Program-made: the position numbers and the translations under genes
Notes under the pieces: generated by a model
Told to the model about the DNA's origin: nothing
The model's input: the letters and a program-made list of their open reading frames with translations, nothing else
Database searches by the model: none
Shown: positions 1 through 8,750 of the stretch, piece by piece
Numbering within the stretch: position 1 is the stretch's first letter
How the letters are laid out: each line of letters begins with the position of its first letter
Source: Eubacteriales bacterium
Lineage (GTDB): Bacteria; Bacillota; Clostridia; Oscillospirales; CAG-382
NCBI GenBank assembly: GCA_028702135.1
Contig: JAQVPJ010000004.1
Coordinates: 61,112-125,111 of the forward strand
DNA: 64,000 bases
Direction of reading: 5' to 3'

Positions 1-1236
1 GGTAAGCTCCGATTTATAGGTAGCTTCCTGCTCCTCATCGATAACTATGATGCCGATATTTGAAAGCGGAGCGAAAATCGCACTGCGGGTTCCGAGCACC
101 ACATCGACCTTTCCGTCGGTAATGCGACGGTATGTATCTACACGCTCTCCCGCTGAAAGCATTGAGTGAATCACGGCAAGCCTGTCTCCGAAAACAGCCC
201 TGTATGCCGACAACGCCTGCGCTGTGAGTCCTATTTCGGGTATTAGTATTATCGCCGTTTTACCTGAGTTTATAGCCGTTTTTACCGATTCTGTAATAAC
301 TCTCGTCTTGCCGCTTCCCGTAACTCCGAAAAGCAGAGCCGCCTTAGGTTCGCCGCTTGACAGGAGCCCGTCAATAACTTCTATCGCTCTCGTCTGTTCC
401 TCGGAAAGCGGTGTTTCGGACTGTTCCTCCTCGATGGCTTCGTCTTCATACGGCGTACGCTCCACCCTATCATCGTATCGCTCGCATATGCCTTTTTTAA
501 TCAGTGCGGAAACGACAGATGAGGATAATCCGCTAAGCTGTTCTATCTCGGCGATGCTTATCTTCGGATAATGGAGCAAAAGCTCCAAAAGCTCCTTCTG
601 CTTGCCGGTAAGCCCTGTTTCGCTGTCAAGTATCTGTTCCGCCTCGTCCTCGCTTATCAGAAGCCGCACATGCCTTCTGCTCTTTTCATTAATATGCTCG
701 GAGACCTCGCTGTGCTTCTCCAGAATACCGTTTTTGACAAGGGTTTTCAAAAGCTTTTCGCTTTCCTTTCCGTACTCTGCGAAAATATCCTTTTCCTGTG
801 CCTTTTTTTTGGTTTTTATATACCTGAAAAGCACCTCTGAAACCGTGTTATACCCCAATGGAAGCTTCTCGAGCGCTGTGGTATAAAAAACCGTCGTACC
901 GAAGTTTACACCCGGAGGGAGTACGGTTTTCATCGCACTTCCGAAGCTGCAGAACAACCGCTCCTTCATAAAAACGCAGAGATCGACCAGTTCTTCTGTA
1001 ATTACTATGGGATAATCCATAATCGAATTCAGCGTTTTTATAGCCGGAAAGTCAGCGGTTTCCATAAAATCGACCGCAACAGCGCTCTTTTGCTTGTTAG
1101 CGTTCCCGAAAGGTACAACGCATATCGATCCTTTTACGATTATTCCCCGCAGCTCCGGCGGAACAAAATAGACATACCGCCTGTCTATTCGGTATGAAAT
1201 ATCGAGTATATAGACGGCGGCATAGATTTTTTCCAT
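1..1236 (-). CDS. priA: Primosomal protein N' (PriA helicase), partial at window edge
   Basis: The frame begins with ATG at 1236 and stays open for 412 codons to the left edge, so the C-terminal part lies outside the window. PriA is the superfamily 2 DNA helicase that reloads the replisome at stalled forks. Visible features are the N-terminal 3'-DNA-binding region (starting MEKIYAAVYILD), a winged-helix-like middle part, a Walker A motif GVTGSGKT near residue 310, and a DEAH-type box read as IVIDEEQEATYKSE near the cut end. The usual box in this family is DEEH, so DEEQ is a small variation. It starts 5 nt downstream of rpoZ on the same strand and probably belongs to the rpoZ-gmk-remA-yicC transcription unit. 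Confidence 0.93.
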   Translation of the reverse strand, partial: MEKIYAAVYILDISYRIDRRYVYFVPPELRGIIVKGSICVVPFGNANKQKSAVAVDFMETADFPAIKTLNSIMDYPIVITEELVDLCVFMKERLFCSFGSAMKTVLPPGVNFGTTVFYTTALEKLPLGYNTVSEVLFRYIKTKKKAQEKDIFAEYGKESEKLLKTLVKNGILEKHSEVSEHINEKSRRHVRLLISEDEAEQILDSETGLTGKQKELLELLLHYPKISIAEIEQLSGLSSSVVSALIKKGICERYDDRVERTPYEDEAIEEEQSETPLSEEQTRAIEVIDGLLSSGEPKAALLFGVTGSGKTRVITESVKTAINSGKTAIILIPEIGLTAQALSAYRAVFGDRLAVIHSMLSAGERVDTYRRITDGKVDVVLGTRSAIFAPLSNIGIIVIDEEQEATYKSELT

Positions 1237-1241
1237 AAATA

Positions 1242-1502
1242 TCAGTCGGTTATAATTTTATACTCGCCGTTTGCAATTCGCTTTACGGCTACCGAAACAG
1301 CCTTGTCGTTGGCGTCATCGGCGGTCATCTCGTTCTTGGATTCTTTCGCAAACCTGTCAATCTCTCTCTTATGGTCTGCTGCCTCCCTTTCGTCGCAGGC
1401 TTTTTGCGTAATATACCGCGCGCATTTTGCGGTTGCGATTACAAGCCTGTATCGGTTGACCTTTTCATTGGTAAGATCCTGAAGTGTCGGATAAAGCATC
1501 AT
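1242..1502 (-). CDS. rpoZ: RNA polymerase omega subunit
   Basis: This 86-residue protein has the length and pattern of the omega subunit, which binds the beta-prime subunit and helps assemble RNA polymerase. The N-terminus (MMLYPTLQDL) is followed by the conserved helix around RYRLVIATAKCAR, which in the family contacts beta-prime, then a charged middle and a short beta-like tail ending in EYKIITD. It lies between gmk (34 nt upstream) and priA (5 nt downstream), the usual order in Firmicutes, which supports the call for such a short gene. It is probably co-transcribed with its neighbours from a promoter upstream of yicC or remA. Confidence 0.93.
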   Translation of the reverse strand: MMLYPTLQDLTNEKVNRYRLVIATAKCARYITQKACDEREAADHKREIDRFAKESKNEMTADDANDKAVSVAVKRIANGEYKIITD

Positions 1503-1535
1503 TTTTTTCGTATCCCCTTTTATTATATGTCGTTG

Positions 1536-2162
1536 TTATTGTTTTGTAAAATCATTGATAAATTTATTGATAAAATCGGGTTCGTCGTTTTTTTTGTATT
1601 TCCCTTCGTATATTGCAATGATATCGTCGGCAGCTTTTGAAGATTCGTTAGCCCTGTTTATTATAATATAATCGTAATCCTTTGCGGCTTTTATCTCTGT
1701 CAGAGCGATTTCCAGCCTTTTCCTTATATCCTCGCTGCTCTCCGTCGCTCTTTCCTCAAGCCTCCTACAAAGCTCCGAATAGCTCGGCGGTGTTATGAAA
1801 ATCGTTACCGCGTCGGGACACTTTTTCTTTATCTGCATCGCTCCGCAGACTTCTATTTCGAGAATTACGTTCATTCCCTGCTCGATTTGCGAATAAACAT
1901 AGGATTTCGGCGTTCCGTAGAAGTTGCCGCAGTATTCCGCATATTCAAGCATCTCACCATTATCGATAAAAAGCTCAAACTGCTCCCGGTCAACAAAAAA
2001 ATAGTCAACGCCATCCTTATCACCCGGTCTCGGCGGTCTTGTAGTCGCGGAAACCGAATAATGGAATTTATCGCTTTTTCTGAGAATTTCAGCGATAACC
2101 GTGCCCTTCCCGCTGCCGCTTGAGCCTGATATAACAAAAAGTCTGCCCTTCTTATTACTCAT
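1536..2162 (-). CDS. gmk: Guanylate kinase
   Basis: This 208-residue cytoplasmic enzyme phosphorylates GMP to GDP with ATP and is essential for GTP and dGTP supply. The P-loop GSSGSGKGT is at residues 13-21, followed by the GMP-binding loop [17 protein letters not shown] around residues 38-54, and the lid region RLEERATES with conserved arginines is near residue 135. The length is normal for the family. Its start overlaps the remA stop in an ATGA arrangement, so translation is probably coupled. The pairing with RemA upstream and omega downstream is the standard Firmicutes cluster. Confidence 0.96.
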   Translation of the reverse strand: MSNKKGRLFVISGSSGSGKGTVIAEILRKSDKFHYSVSATTRPPRPGDKDGVDYFFVDREQFELFIDNGEMLEYAEYCGNFYGTPKSYVYSQIEQGMNVILEIEVCGAMQIKKKCPDAVTIFITPPSYSELCRRLEERATESSEDIRKRLEIALTEIKAAKDYDYIIINRANESSKAADDIIAIYEGKYKKNDEPDFINKFINDFTKQ

Positions 2163-2395
2163 AATCTGTCAAATTCCTCATTTAATAGCTCCGTCGTCTG
2201 AGCTGACAGAATAATATGGTCACTATCGGTAATAATGACAGCTCTGGTCTTTTTACCGCAGCTTACATCAATCACTCTGCCTATATTTTTAGCATCCTGT
2301 ATCAGTCTGCGGACAGGCAGCGATTCCGGGCTTACGATTGCAACCACACGACCGCAGGATATTAGATTTCCGTTGCCGACATCGATCAATTTCAT
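2159..2395 (-). CDS. remA: RemA-family (DUF370) regulatory protein
   Basis: This 78-residue protein belongs to the RemA/DUF370 family, small DNA-binding proteins that in Bacillus subtilis activate biofilm matrix and osmoprotection genes. The start [10 protein letters not shown] and the block [18 protein letters not shown] are characteristic. The end overlaps gmk by 4 nt. In many Clostridia, which lack the Bacillus matrix genes, the role is unknown and may be a more general one; the fixed position between yicC and gmk suggests a housekeeping function. The gene identity is firm, while the regulatory role in this organism is inference. Confidence 0.9.
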   Translation of the reverse strand: MKLIDVGNGNLISCGRVVAIVSPESLPVRRLIQDAKNIGRVIDVSCGKKTRAVIITDSDHIILSAQTTELLNEEFDRL

Positions 2396-2449
2396 ATAAC
2401 CGTCACCAATAAACTTAATTCCTAACGACTGTAAAATCGCCTTTTTACC

Positions 2450-3328
2450 TTATTCTATATTTTGAATCTGTTCCCTTATACGTTCTACAGCACATTTCGC
2501 ATCTATAACATACTTTGCTATTTCATTGTCATTTGCCTTTGAACCTATGGTATTTATCTCCCTGTTAATCTCCTGTAAAAGGAAATCGAGCTTTCTACCG
2601 ACCGGGGTTTCCTCGTTAAGTATTGATCTGAACTGTGAAAAATGACTGCCTAACCTCTTGAGCTCCTCATTTATATCAGTCTTATCGGCAAAAACGGCAC
2701 ATTCGGTGAGCAGCCGCGCCTCATCGACAGGAACGGTGCCCAGCAACTCCGCTACCCTTGCCTTCATGCGCTCATTGCTTATTCTTACCGATTCGGGCGC
2801 ACGGGCGTTTATCAGCATTGCAAGTTTTTCTATCTCCTCAAGATTACCGATAAGGTCCGCCTGCAGCCTGGTTCCCTCACAGATTCGCATTTCGATAAAG
2901 CGTGAAAATGCCTCTTTTGCAACCTTTTCTACCGCAAGCCAGACCTCCTCAAGGTCTTCATCGACCTTGTGAACAACAAACACCTCGTTTTTATTAGCTA
3001 TCAGGGATAGCGTAATATCGCCGCTGAGACTGTATTCGTCCTTTATACCGCTTAACAGTCTTATAAAGCTGTCAAGATATTCTTTATTCAAAGACAGGTC
3101 GGTCTTCTCTCCCTCTATGCTCTCGACCGAAATATAAATCTCCACCTTGCCTCTGGAAATATAACCCGCAGCGAGCTTTTTAACCCTGTCCTCAAGCGAG
3201 GAAAACAACCTCGGGAGTTTGACGGATATATCGAGATAACGGCTGTTTACCGATTTTATCTCGCAGAGGATGTCCCTGCCGCCCACCACTTCTTTATGTC
3301 TGCCGAAACCGGTCATACTTTTTATCAT
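2450..3328 (-). CDS. yicC: YicC family protein
   Basis: This 292-residue protein has the family's hallmark start MIKSMTGFGR and the C-terminal DUF1732 region with LDFLLQEINREINTIGSKA. YicC proteins are endoribonuclease-family proteins implicated in RNA turnover in bacteria. The length is normal. It is the first gene of the yicC-remA-gmk-rpoZ-priA series on the minus strand. About 60 nt separate it from the membrane protein at higher coordinates, a stretch that is AT-rich and could hold its promoter. Family assignment is firm; the cellular role is taken from family knowledge. Confidence 0.93.
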   Translation of the reverse strand: MIKSMTGFGRHKEVVGGRDILCEIKSVNSRYLDISVKLPRLFSSLEDRVKKLAAGYISRGKVEIYISVESIEGEKTDLSLNKEYLDSFIRLLSGIKDEYSLSGDITLSLIANKNEVFVVHKVDEDLEEVWLAVEKVAKEAFSRFIEMRICEGTRLQADLIGNLEEIEKLAMLINARAPESVRISNERMKARVAELLGTVPVDEARLLTECAVFADKTDINEELKRLGSHFSQFRSILNEETPVGRKLDFLLQEINREINTIGSKANDNEIAKYVIDAKCAVERIREQIQNIE

Positions 3329-3391
3329 ATATAGTCCAAGCCTTTCAGGGTAATGCTACTAAAAACAAAACATCACCGATTTATTATTTTA

Positions 3392-3913
3392 TCAAATTTT
3401 GAAGCTCTTGTCAAATATTCTTTTGAGCCTGTGAATATAAAACGAAACCAATCTGTCCAGCGCAAAGTCATATACAATAAACGTGACGTTTCCCAACAAA
3501 TATACCATATACCCGAATCTGTATAAATCATCCTCTAAACCTAAAACTCCCTTGCCTATAAGGATTATTGACGTGAAAAAAAGGTTAAAGACAGCTATTT
3601 TCAGCAAATACGCAATCCATCGGAATTTTACCCTTTGTATATACGCTTTCAGTATCGGATAGTGTCCCGCAAATACGGCAAAAATAAGAGCCGGTGATTT
3701 ATTGGGCAATAGAAGGAATGCAAGAACAGAGCTGACCGCATAGATGGAAAAAGCATATTTCCCGCCCAATTCAACCATTGCAAAAACCACAGTCAGGCCA
3801 GCAGCGGCGGCGGCAGAAAGGTCAAGTGTCTGAAAAAGAGAGCCTATAAGCATTATCATAACAGACAATGCGCACATAATTCCCGAAAGTGCGATTTTTC
3901 TGTTTTTTTTCAA
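3392..3913 (-). CDS. Small integral membrane protein, possibly an ECF S-component-like protein
   Basis: This 173-residue protein has a basic N-terminus (MKKNRKIALSGIMCAL) leading straight into a hydrophobic helix, and about five predicted membrane segments (roughly residues 8-28, 33-50, 55-80, 100-125 and 135-155), with a basic cytoplasmic tail. The opening resembles substrate-binding S components of ECF vitamin transporters, but no specific ligand motif can be recognised and no ECF ATPase genes are nearby. It sits between the J-domain gene and yicC on the same strand. Treat it as an unassigned membrane protein; the ECF suggestion rests only on the N-terminal pattern and helix count. Confidence 0.6.
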   Translation of the reverse strand: MKKNRKIALSGIMCALSVMIMLIGSLFQTLDLSAAAAAGLTVVFAMVELGGKYAFSIYAVSSVLAFLLLPNKSPALIFAVFAGHYPILKAYIQRVKFRWIAYLLKIAVFNLFFTSIILIGKGVLGLEDDLYRFGYMVYLLGNVTFIVYDFALDRLVSFYIHRLKRIFDKSFKI

Positions 3914-3945
3914 AGACTATCATTCCTTTCAATAAGAAAGCTGCT

Positions 3946-4560
3946 CTAACAGCATCTTATCAAGTCTCCTCCCATACATTCGCAGCAGCAGTCCGCACAG
4001 ATAAGGCTTGAGCAGACGTCGCACCCGCTGCAGCCGTTTCCCGAATAAGTCCGGCCGTAAGGACTATGTGCCGAGCCGGTGCTGAAGCGGTCAAGAAACG
4101 CCCGGTATTCAGCGTTATAGGGATCAAGCCTGCAGGCTGTTTCCACCTCTACTCTCGCATCCTGGAGCCACCCCTTGTTATAAAGAACCAATCCGTTAAG
4201 AAAGTGCCATTCGGCATTGCGCTCAGCTACAGAAATCCGCTGCAAAAGCACCTCCGCTTCGTTTATTCTACGACTGTTTAAAAGAATTCTTATACGGGAA
4301 TAAACATCGCTTCCCGACTCTCCGCCTGAAAAACCCGCCCCGCCCGAAAATCCTCCGCCCGGGACTCCCTCCGAGCGCAGACGGTTGATCTCGTCGTAAG
4401 CGGCGTTGATTTCCTTCATTTTTTCCGCAGCTAAATCTGCGAGTTCGTTATTGATGTAATTATCCGGATGATAGCGTTTCGCAAGCTTTCTGTAAGCCTG
4501 CTTAACCTCCTCGTCCGTCGCATTTGAGTTAATATTCAATACTCTATAGGGATCAGTCAT
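3946..4560 (-). CDS. J-domain protein with cysteine-rich C-terminus
   Basis: The first 65 residues form a DnaJ J-domain with the HPD motif (residues 31-33, in YHPDNY), the part that stimulates an Hsp70 ATPase. A Gly-rich linker and a TPR-like helical segment (NEAEVLLQRISVAERNAEWHFLNG) follow, and the protein ends in a dense Cys cluster (CSGCDVCSSLICADCCCECM) that may bind metal. It lacks the zinc-finger and substrate domains of true DnaJ, so it is a specialised co-chaperone. I place the start at the ATG at 4560 because a GGAGG lies 5 nt upstream; a TTG at 4572 would put that site inside the gene. The start overlaps the DUF5685 gene by 8 nt. Confidence 0.85.
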   Translation of the reverse strand: MTDPYRVLNINSNATDEEVKQAYRKLAKRYHPDNYINNELADLAAEKMKEINAAYDEINRLRSEGVPGGGFSGGAGFSGGESGSDVYSRIRILLNSRRINEAEVLLQRISVAERNAEWHFLNGLVLYNKGWLQDARVEVETACRLDPYNAEYRAFLDRFSTGSAHSPYGRTYSGNGCSGCDVCSSLICADCCCECMGGDLIRCC

Positions 4561-5440
4561 TCGTACCTCCAAGATTAAGGGAGCCGAGCACCTTATTCAA
4601 GGCCGCTCTTCCTCCCAGTTCACATATATTAAAAATAATATTGTCATAGCTTTTATCCCTTTCCTCTCCGATTACATTCAACCCGTAAACCGATGAAAAG
4701 GCGTTAAGACTGTCTGTTATTGTAGTCTTGATTTCCTCTATATTATCTATAACTCCCGAAATGTCGCCGTATTTGATAAGCAAGGGATTGTAGTTGCCAC
4801 TCTCGCTGTCCTTTTTAATATCGTCGAGCGCGTCGATAATATATATGTATCTTCCGATATGATAACCGCACTGAGAAGCGATAACCTTTTCTTTATCTTT
4901 CAGCCCGTAAGACGCAATACTCTCGACTATCACCGCAAAGCAATCGGCGACCCTGTCAAGCGAGAATTGTTCGTCGGGTGTATCTGTTTTTTCAAGCTCG
5001 GCAAGTTTATTAATCTGTTTTTCGATGACACTCTCTAAAACCTCATACCCCTTGACGCGGTTTTTAATGTGAGAGAAAAAAGGCAGGGCTAATCTCTTAA
5101 AAAACTTCTTTATGCCCTTTGAATCGTTAATATCATCAAGCGCTTTGTAATAGAGCAGAAATGCAAACGCAGCGCTTGTCAGCTCGTAAGAACCGTCCGC
5201 GCAGAGTGTTCTGCGCTTTTTAAAATGATAAGGACAACGTTTCAAAGAGATTTTTGCTTCTTCCTGCACAACCGACATACGCAGCAGAGCAAGTGCGACA
5301 AAATCGTAATTCAGCAAAAATCTCGTAAAATGAGAAATATGTTTGCCGCCGTATCTGCATAACCCGCAGTACACCGCGCGGTAAAGCTCATGTTCGCGTA
5401 CGAGAAGCTCGCTTTGCACCGGACGGATGTAACCGAACAT
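4553..5440 (-). CDS. DUF5685 family protein
   Basis: This 295-residue protein opens with MFGYIRPVQSELLVREHELY and an early YCGLCR motif, the pattern of DUF5685 proteins of Clostridia. It is mostly helical with no signal peptide and has several cysteines in the first half that could hold a metal. A conserved acidic stretch (YIYIIDALDDIKKD) near residue 205 recalls the aspartate-rich motifs of all-helical metal enzymes such as isoprenoid synthases, but this is only a resemblance. Its 3' end overlaps the Cys-rich J-domain gene, which argues that the two proteins work together. The function is unknown. Confidence 0.75.
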   Translation of the reverse strand: MFGYIRPVQSELLVREHELYRAVYCGLCRYGGKHISHFTRFLLNYDFVALALLRMSVVQEEAKISLKRCPYHFKKRRTLCADGSYELTSAAFAFLLYYKALDDINDSKGIKKFFKRLALPFFSHIKNRVKGYEVLESVIEKQINKLAELEKTDTPDEQFSLDRVADCFAVIVESIASYGLKDKEKVIASQCGYHIGRYIYIIDALDDIKKDSESGNYNPLLIKYGDISGVIDNIEEIKTTITDSLNAFSSVYGLNVIGEERDKSYDNIIFNICELGGRAALNKVLGSLNLGGTND

Positions 5441-5525
5441 AATCTTTACCCTTTCTTTCCTATTTTATCAAAATATTATATCATGCTTTTTTGTAAAAGG
5501 CAATGTTTAAAAATTAATAATTTTA

Positions 5526-5554
5526 TTGACTAAACTGCTATATTGTGCTAAAAT
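5526..5554 (+). promoter_or_regulatory. Sigma-A-type promoter of the solute-binding protein gene
   Basis: The -35 box TTGACT (5526-5531) and the -10 box TAAAAT (5549-5554) are separated by 17 nt. They lie 36 nt upstream of the lipoprotein start, which is preceded by a GAGGGG ribosome binding site. Confidence 0.7.
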
Positions 5555-5589
5555 CAAAGATGTAAAATAAATCTGAGGGGTAATTAGTT

Positions 5590-7062
5590 ATGAAAAAAAA
5601 GCTATTATGCATTTTATTGATTGTGCTTTTTGTCACACCGCTCTTATATTCCTGCAAGGATGAAACGCAAAACGAGTCAACCGATGGTTCAGGTAACGCC
5701 GATTTAGAAAGTATTATCGGTCTGCCTGCCAAAAACTTCGGAGGGCAAGAGCTGAGCATACTTACCGTGAATGAAAAAAGAGGCAACATTTATTATAATT
5801 ACGAAATCGCCTCAACAGAGCCCACCGGCGACGTTATTAACGAAGCGGTCTATACAAGAACGCAAAAGATTAAAGATGATTACGGTATCGTACTCGATGT
5901 CACATATACAGACAATCCCACGACGGATATAAAAAACACGATATTATCCGGCGACAACTCCTATCAGCTTATTTGCGACGGCATTTATTACCTCGCCGAG
6001 CTCGGTATTGAGGGCAATCTCAGGGATCTCAACAAAATATCCACGCTCAATCTCGAACACCCATGGTGGGATCAGAGCGCGCTCAACGACCTTACCGTTG
6101 CGGGATATACATTCTATCTTTCCGGCGATATTATCGTAAGCGACAAAACGGCGACATGGTGCTGCTTCTTCAACAAGGATATGGTTGACAATTATCAGCT
6201 TGAGGACCCCTATACCCTTGTAAACGATGGCAAATGGACGATCGACAAGCTTTACGAGATGGGAAAGAAAGTAAGTGAATCGAACAAGGGCCTTCCTCAG
6301 GTAACATACGAGAACGGAACCTTCGGTTTAATCACCCAGACCTATGACGGAATCGCAAGCATGATTTCTTTCAATCAGAAGATGATAACAAAGGATGCCG
6401 ATGATTATCCGATTTTGAATATTCAAAACGAGGAAACCTACGATAAATTCGAAAAGGTATTCAACCTTATGACCGACACCAACAACTCCCTCATCGCAGA
6501 GAAGCTCGAGTCAAAGTGGTCGACAGCTGTGTACGATAAGGCTAACAGCGCATTTTTCAGTGGAAGAGGACTCTTCCAGTACAACAAGCTCGCCTATGTG
6601 CAGAAGATTATAGACGCTGATGTGGAATTCTCATACGGTGTTCTTCCCCTGCCTAAGTATGACGAGAACCAAGAGAAATATTATGCAGCCTGTACAACCT
6701 ATATGGCACAGTTCCTCGCAATTCCTATTACAGTTCCGACAGCCGACCTTGAGATTATCGGATATGCGCTTGAGTTGATGGGATATTACGGAAAGGAGCT
6801 CTTAACCCCCGCTTTCTATGAAATCACAATGAAAGCAAAGAAGATGGATGATGCCCAGAGTGAGGAGATGCTCGATATAATTTTCGGAAACAAAGTTTTT
6901 GACCTCGCATCGGTATTCAATTACGACAACGCACTCTATTTATATACAAACATTATCGGCAGCGGTACGAATACCCTCGCCTCCTCGGCGGAATCAAGAG
7001 CGACTGCAATTCAAAAAACCGTTGACGATTCAATAGAGAAATTCAAGGCGATAGAGCAGTAA
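5590..7062 (+). CDS. Extracellular solute-binding lipoprotein (family 1, sugar-type)
   Basis: This 490-residue protein has a lipoprotein signal peptide ([22 protein letters not shown]), with the lipobox cysteine at residue 22 for lipid anchoring. The mature part has the composition and length of ABC-transporter binding proteins of the extracellular solute-binding family 1, including Trp/Tyr-rich segments such as [14 protein letters not shown] that in the family contact sugars. No permease or ATPase gene lies nearby, which is unusual, so it must use a transporter encoded elsewhere or act in sensing. The downstream neighbour is mannonate dehydratase 27 nt away, so a uronate-type ligand is an inference from context only. 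Confidence 0.85.
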   Translation: MKKKLLCILLIVLFVTPLLYSCKDETQNESTDGSGNADLESIIGLPAKNFGGQELSILTVNEKRGNIYYNYEIASTEPTGDVINEAVYTRTQKIKDDYGIVLDVTYTDNPTTDIKNTILSGDNSYQLICDGIYYLAELGIEGNLRDLNKISTLNLEHPWWDQSALNDLTVAGYTFYLSGDIIVSDKTATWCCFFNKDMVDNYQLEDPYTLVNDGKWTIDKLYEMGKKVSESNKGLPQVTYENGTFGLITQTYDGIASMISFNQKMITKDADDYPILNIQNEETYDKFEKVFNLMTDTNNSLIAEKLESKWSTAVYDKANSAFFSGRGLFQYNKLAYVQKIIDADVEFSYGVLPLPKYDENQEKYYAACTTYMAQFLAIPITVPTADLEIIGYALELMGYYGKELLTPAFYEITMKAKKMDDAQSEEMLDIIFGNKVFDLASVFNYDNALYLYTNIIGSGTNTLASSAESRATAIQKTVDDSIEKFKAIEQ

Positions 7063-7088
7063 TAAATACATCTTATAGGAGTAAAAGT

Positions 7089-8138
7089 ATGAAAATGACC
7101 TTCCGCTGGTACGGCAAAAGCGATCCTGTACCGCTCGAATACATATCGCAGATTCCTATGATGGACGGTATCGTTTCCGCCGTATACGATGTCGCCCCGG
7201 GAAAGGTTTGGAGCGTCGAGAGCATAACCGCGATTAAGAAAGCCGCGGAAAGGCACTCACTGAGCTTTGAAGTCGTCGAGAGCGTACCCGTACACGAGGA
7301 CATAAAGCTCGGCAAACCCTCAAGGGACGGATATATAGAAGCATACAGGGAGAATATACGCCGTCTCGGTAAAGCGGGGGTAAAGGTTATATGCTATAAC
7401 TTTATGCCTGTTTTCGACTGGCTGCGTTCGGAGCTTGAGTATAAAAACCCTGACGGTTCGTCATCCCTTATATATCGTCAGGAGCAGGTCCTTGCGATGA
7501 ACCCGAAATCGGGGAGCCTTTCGCTCCCCGGCTGGGACGCAAGTTATACAAAGGAAGGGCTTTCCACGCTTCTTGACGAATATTCTGATATCGACAGCGA
7601 GGCGTTGTTTTCAAACCTTAAATATTTTCTCGACGCGGTAATCCCCATCTGTATCGAATACGACGTAAAGATGGCTATACACCCGGACGATCCGCCGTGG
7701 GATATTTTCGGTCTGCCGAGAATTATCACAGACGAGAAGAATCTCGACCGCTTCCTTTCACTCAATAACTCCCCTTTTAACGGTCTTACACTCTGCACAG
7801 GCTCTCTCGGCTCGTCGCCGCATAACGATATTCCTAAGCTACTTCGCAAGTACAGCTCGATGGGCAGGGTTCATTTTGTCCACGCAAGGAATATAAAGCA
7901 TATCGGGGAGAATGATTTTAACGAGACCGCACATCCGAGCGGATACGGTTCTCTTGACATGTATGAGATAATGAAGGCGCTTTACGACACCGGCTTTGAC
8001 GGTTATGTGCGCCCCGACCACGGCAGGATGATATGGGGAGAGCACGGAAAACCCGGTTACGGCCTTTACGACCGTGCTTTAGGTGCTGTATATCTATCGG
8101 GGTTGTGGGAAGCGATACAAAAATCGCATAAAAAATAA
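7089..8138 (+). CDS. uxuA: Mannonate dehydratase
   Basis: This 349-residue enzyme removes water from D-mannonate to give 2-keto-3-deoxy-D-gluconate in hexuronate (glucuronate) catabolism. The N-terminus ([16 protein letters not shown]) is typical of UxuA. Family motifs are visible: [10 protein letters not shown] near residue 100, [10 protein letters not shown] near 200, and [10 protein letters not shown] near 262, with conserved His/Cys/Asp side chains that bind the metal ion. A TAGGAG site precedes the ATG. It is probably co-transcribed with the sugar-binding lipoprotein upstream. No other glucuronate genes (uxaC, uxuB, kdgK) are in the window, so this is an isolated piece of the pathway. 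Confidence 0.93.
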   Translation: MKMTFRWYGKSDPVPLEYISQIPMMDGIVSAVYDVAPGKVWSVESITAIKKAAERHSLSFEVVESVPVHEDIKLGKPSRDGYIEAYRENIRRLGKAGVKVICYNFMPVFDWLRSELEYKNPDGSSSLIYRQEQVLAMNPKSGSLSLPGWDASYTKEGLSTLLDEYSDIDSEALFSNLKYFLDAVIPICIEYDVKMAIHPDDPPWDIFGLPRIITDEKNLDRFLSLNNSPFNGLTLCTGSLGSSPHNDIPKLLRKYSSMGRVHFVHARNIKHIGENDFNETAHPSGYGSLDMYEIMKALYDTGFDGYVRPDHGRMIWGEHGKPGYGLYDRALGAVYLSGLWEAIQKSHKK

Positions 8139-8177
8139 GCTTCGGGTTAACTTATACTACATAGAAATGGAGTTCGT

Positions 8178-8735
8178 ATGATTGTAAACGAGCAAATAAA
8201 GCAGGTTGCAAGCAGGATATCCTACCTGAGGGAAACACTGGATATGACAAGGGAGCAGATTGCCGCCGCTATTGATATGAGCATTGACGATTACATCCGG
8301 TATGAAAACGGCACGAAAGATATTCCCGTCAGTATGATATACTCAGTTGCCGCCGTGCTCGGAATCGATGCTACCGAGCTTCTTACCGGTGAATCTCCCA
8401 GAATGAAGGAATACGCAGTCACCAGAAAAGGTCGGGGTGTCGGAGTTGAGCGTTACAAGGGATATGCTTTTGAATCCCTTGCCTACAATTATATCGGCAG
8501 AGACAAGGAACCGATGATAGTTACGATCTCACCCGGTGATGAGCACCCGCAGCTCGTCACGCACACCGGGCAGGAGTTCAATTATGTACTTGAGGGGAAA
8601 ATCGCGGTTATTCTAAACAAAAAGACGATAGAACTCTCTGAGGGCGACTCCATTTATTTCGATCCGTCCGTACCCCACGGACAGATTGCACTCGGCGGCA
8701 CGGCGCGGTTTCTTACCGTAATCGATAAAAACTAA
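8178..8735 (+). CDS. XRE-family regulator with C-terminal cupin domain
   Basis: This 185-residue protein has an N-terminal helix-turn-helix of the XRE type (residues about 10-65, RETLDMTREQIAAAIDMSID) joined to a small cupin (residues about 110-180), with HPQLVTHTGQEFNYVLEGK and DPSVPHG forming the two cupin motifs. Proteins of this design are sensors that regulate nearby metabolic genes. It lies 40 nt after uxuA, so it could control the lipoprotein/uxuA unit, but the ligand cannot be told from sequence. Its stop codon lies just upstream of, and in the same frame as, the rsmA reading frame. Confidence 0.88.
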   Translation: MIVNEQIKQVASRISYLRETLDMTREQIAAAIDMSIDDYIRYENGTKDIPVSMIYSVAAVLGIDATELLTGESPRMKEYAVTRKGRGVGVERYKGYAFESLAYNYIGRDKEPMIVTISPGDEHPQLVTHTGQEFNYVLEGKIAVILNKKTIELSEGDSIYFDPSVPHGQIALGGTARFLTVIDKN

Positions 8736-8750
8736 GCGAGGACTTCCGTT

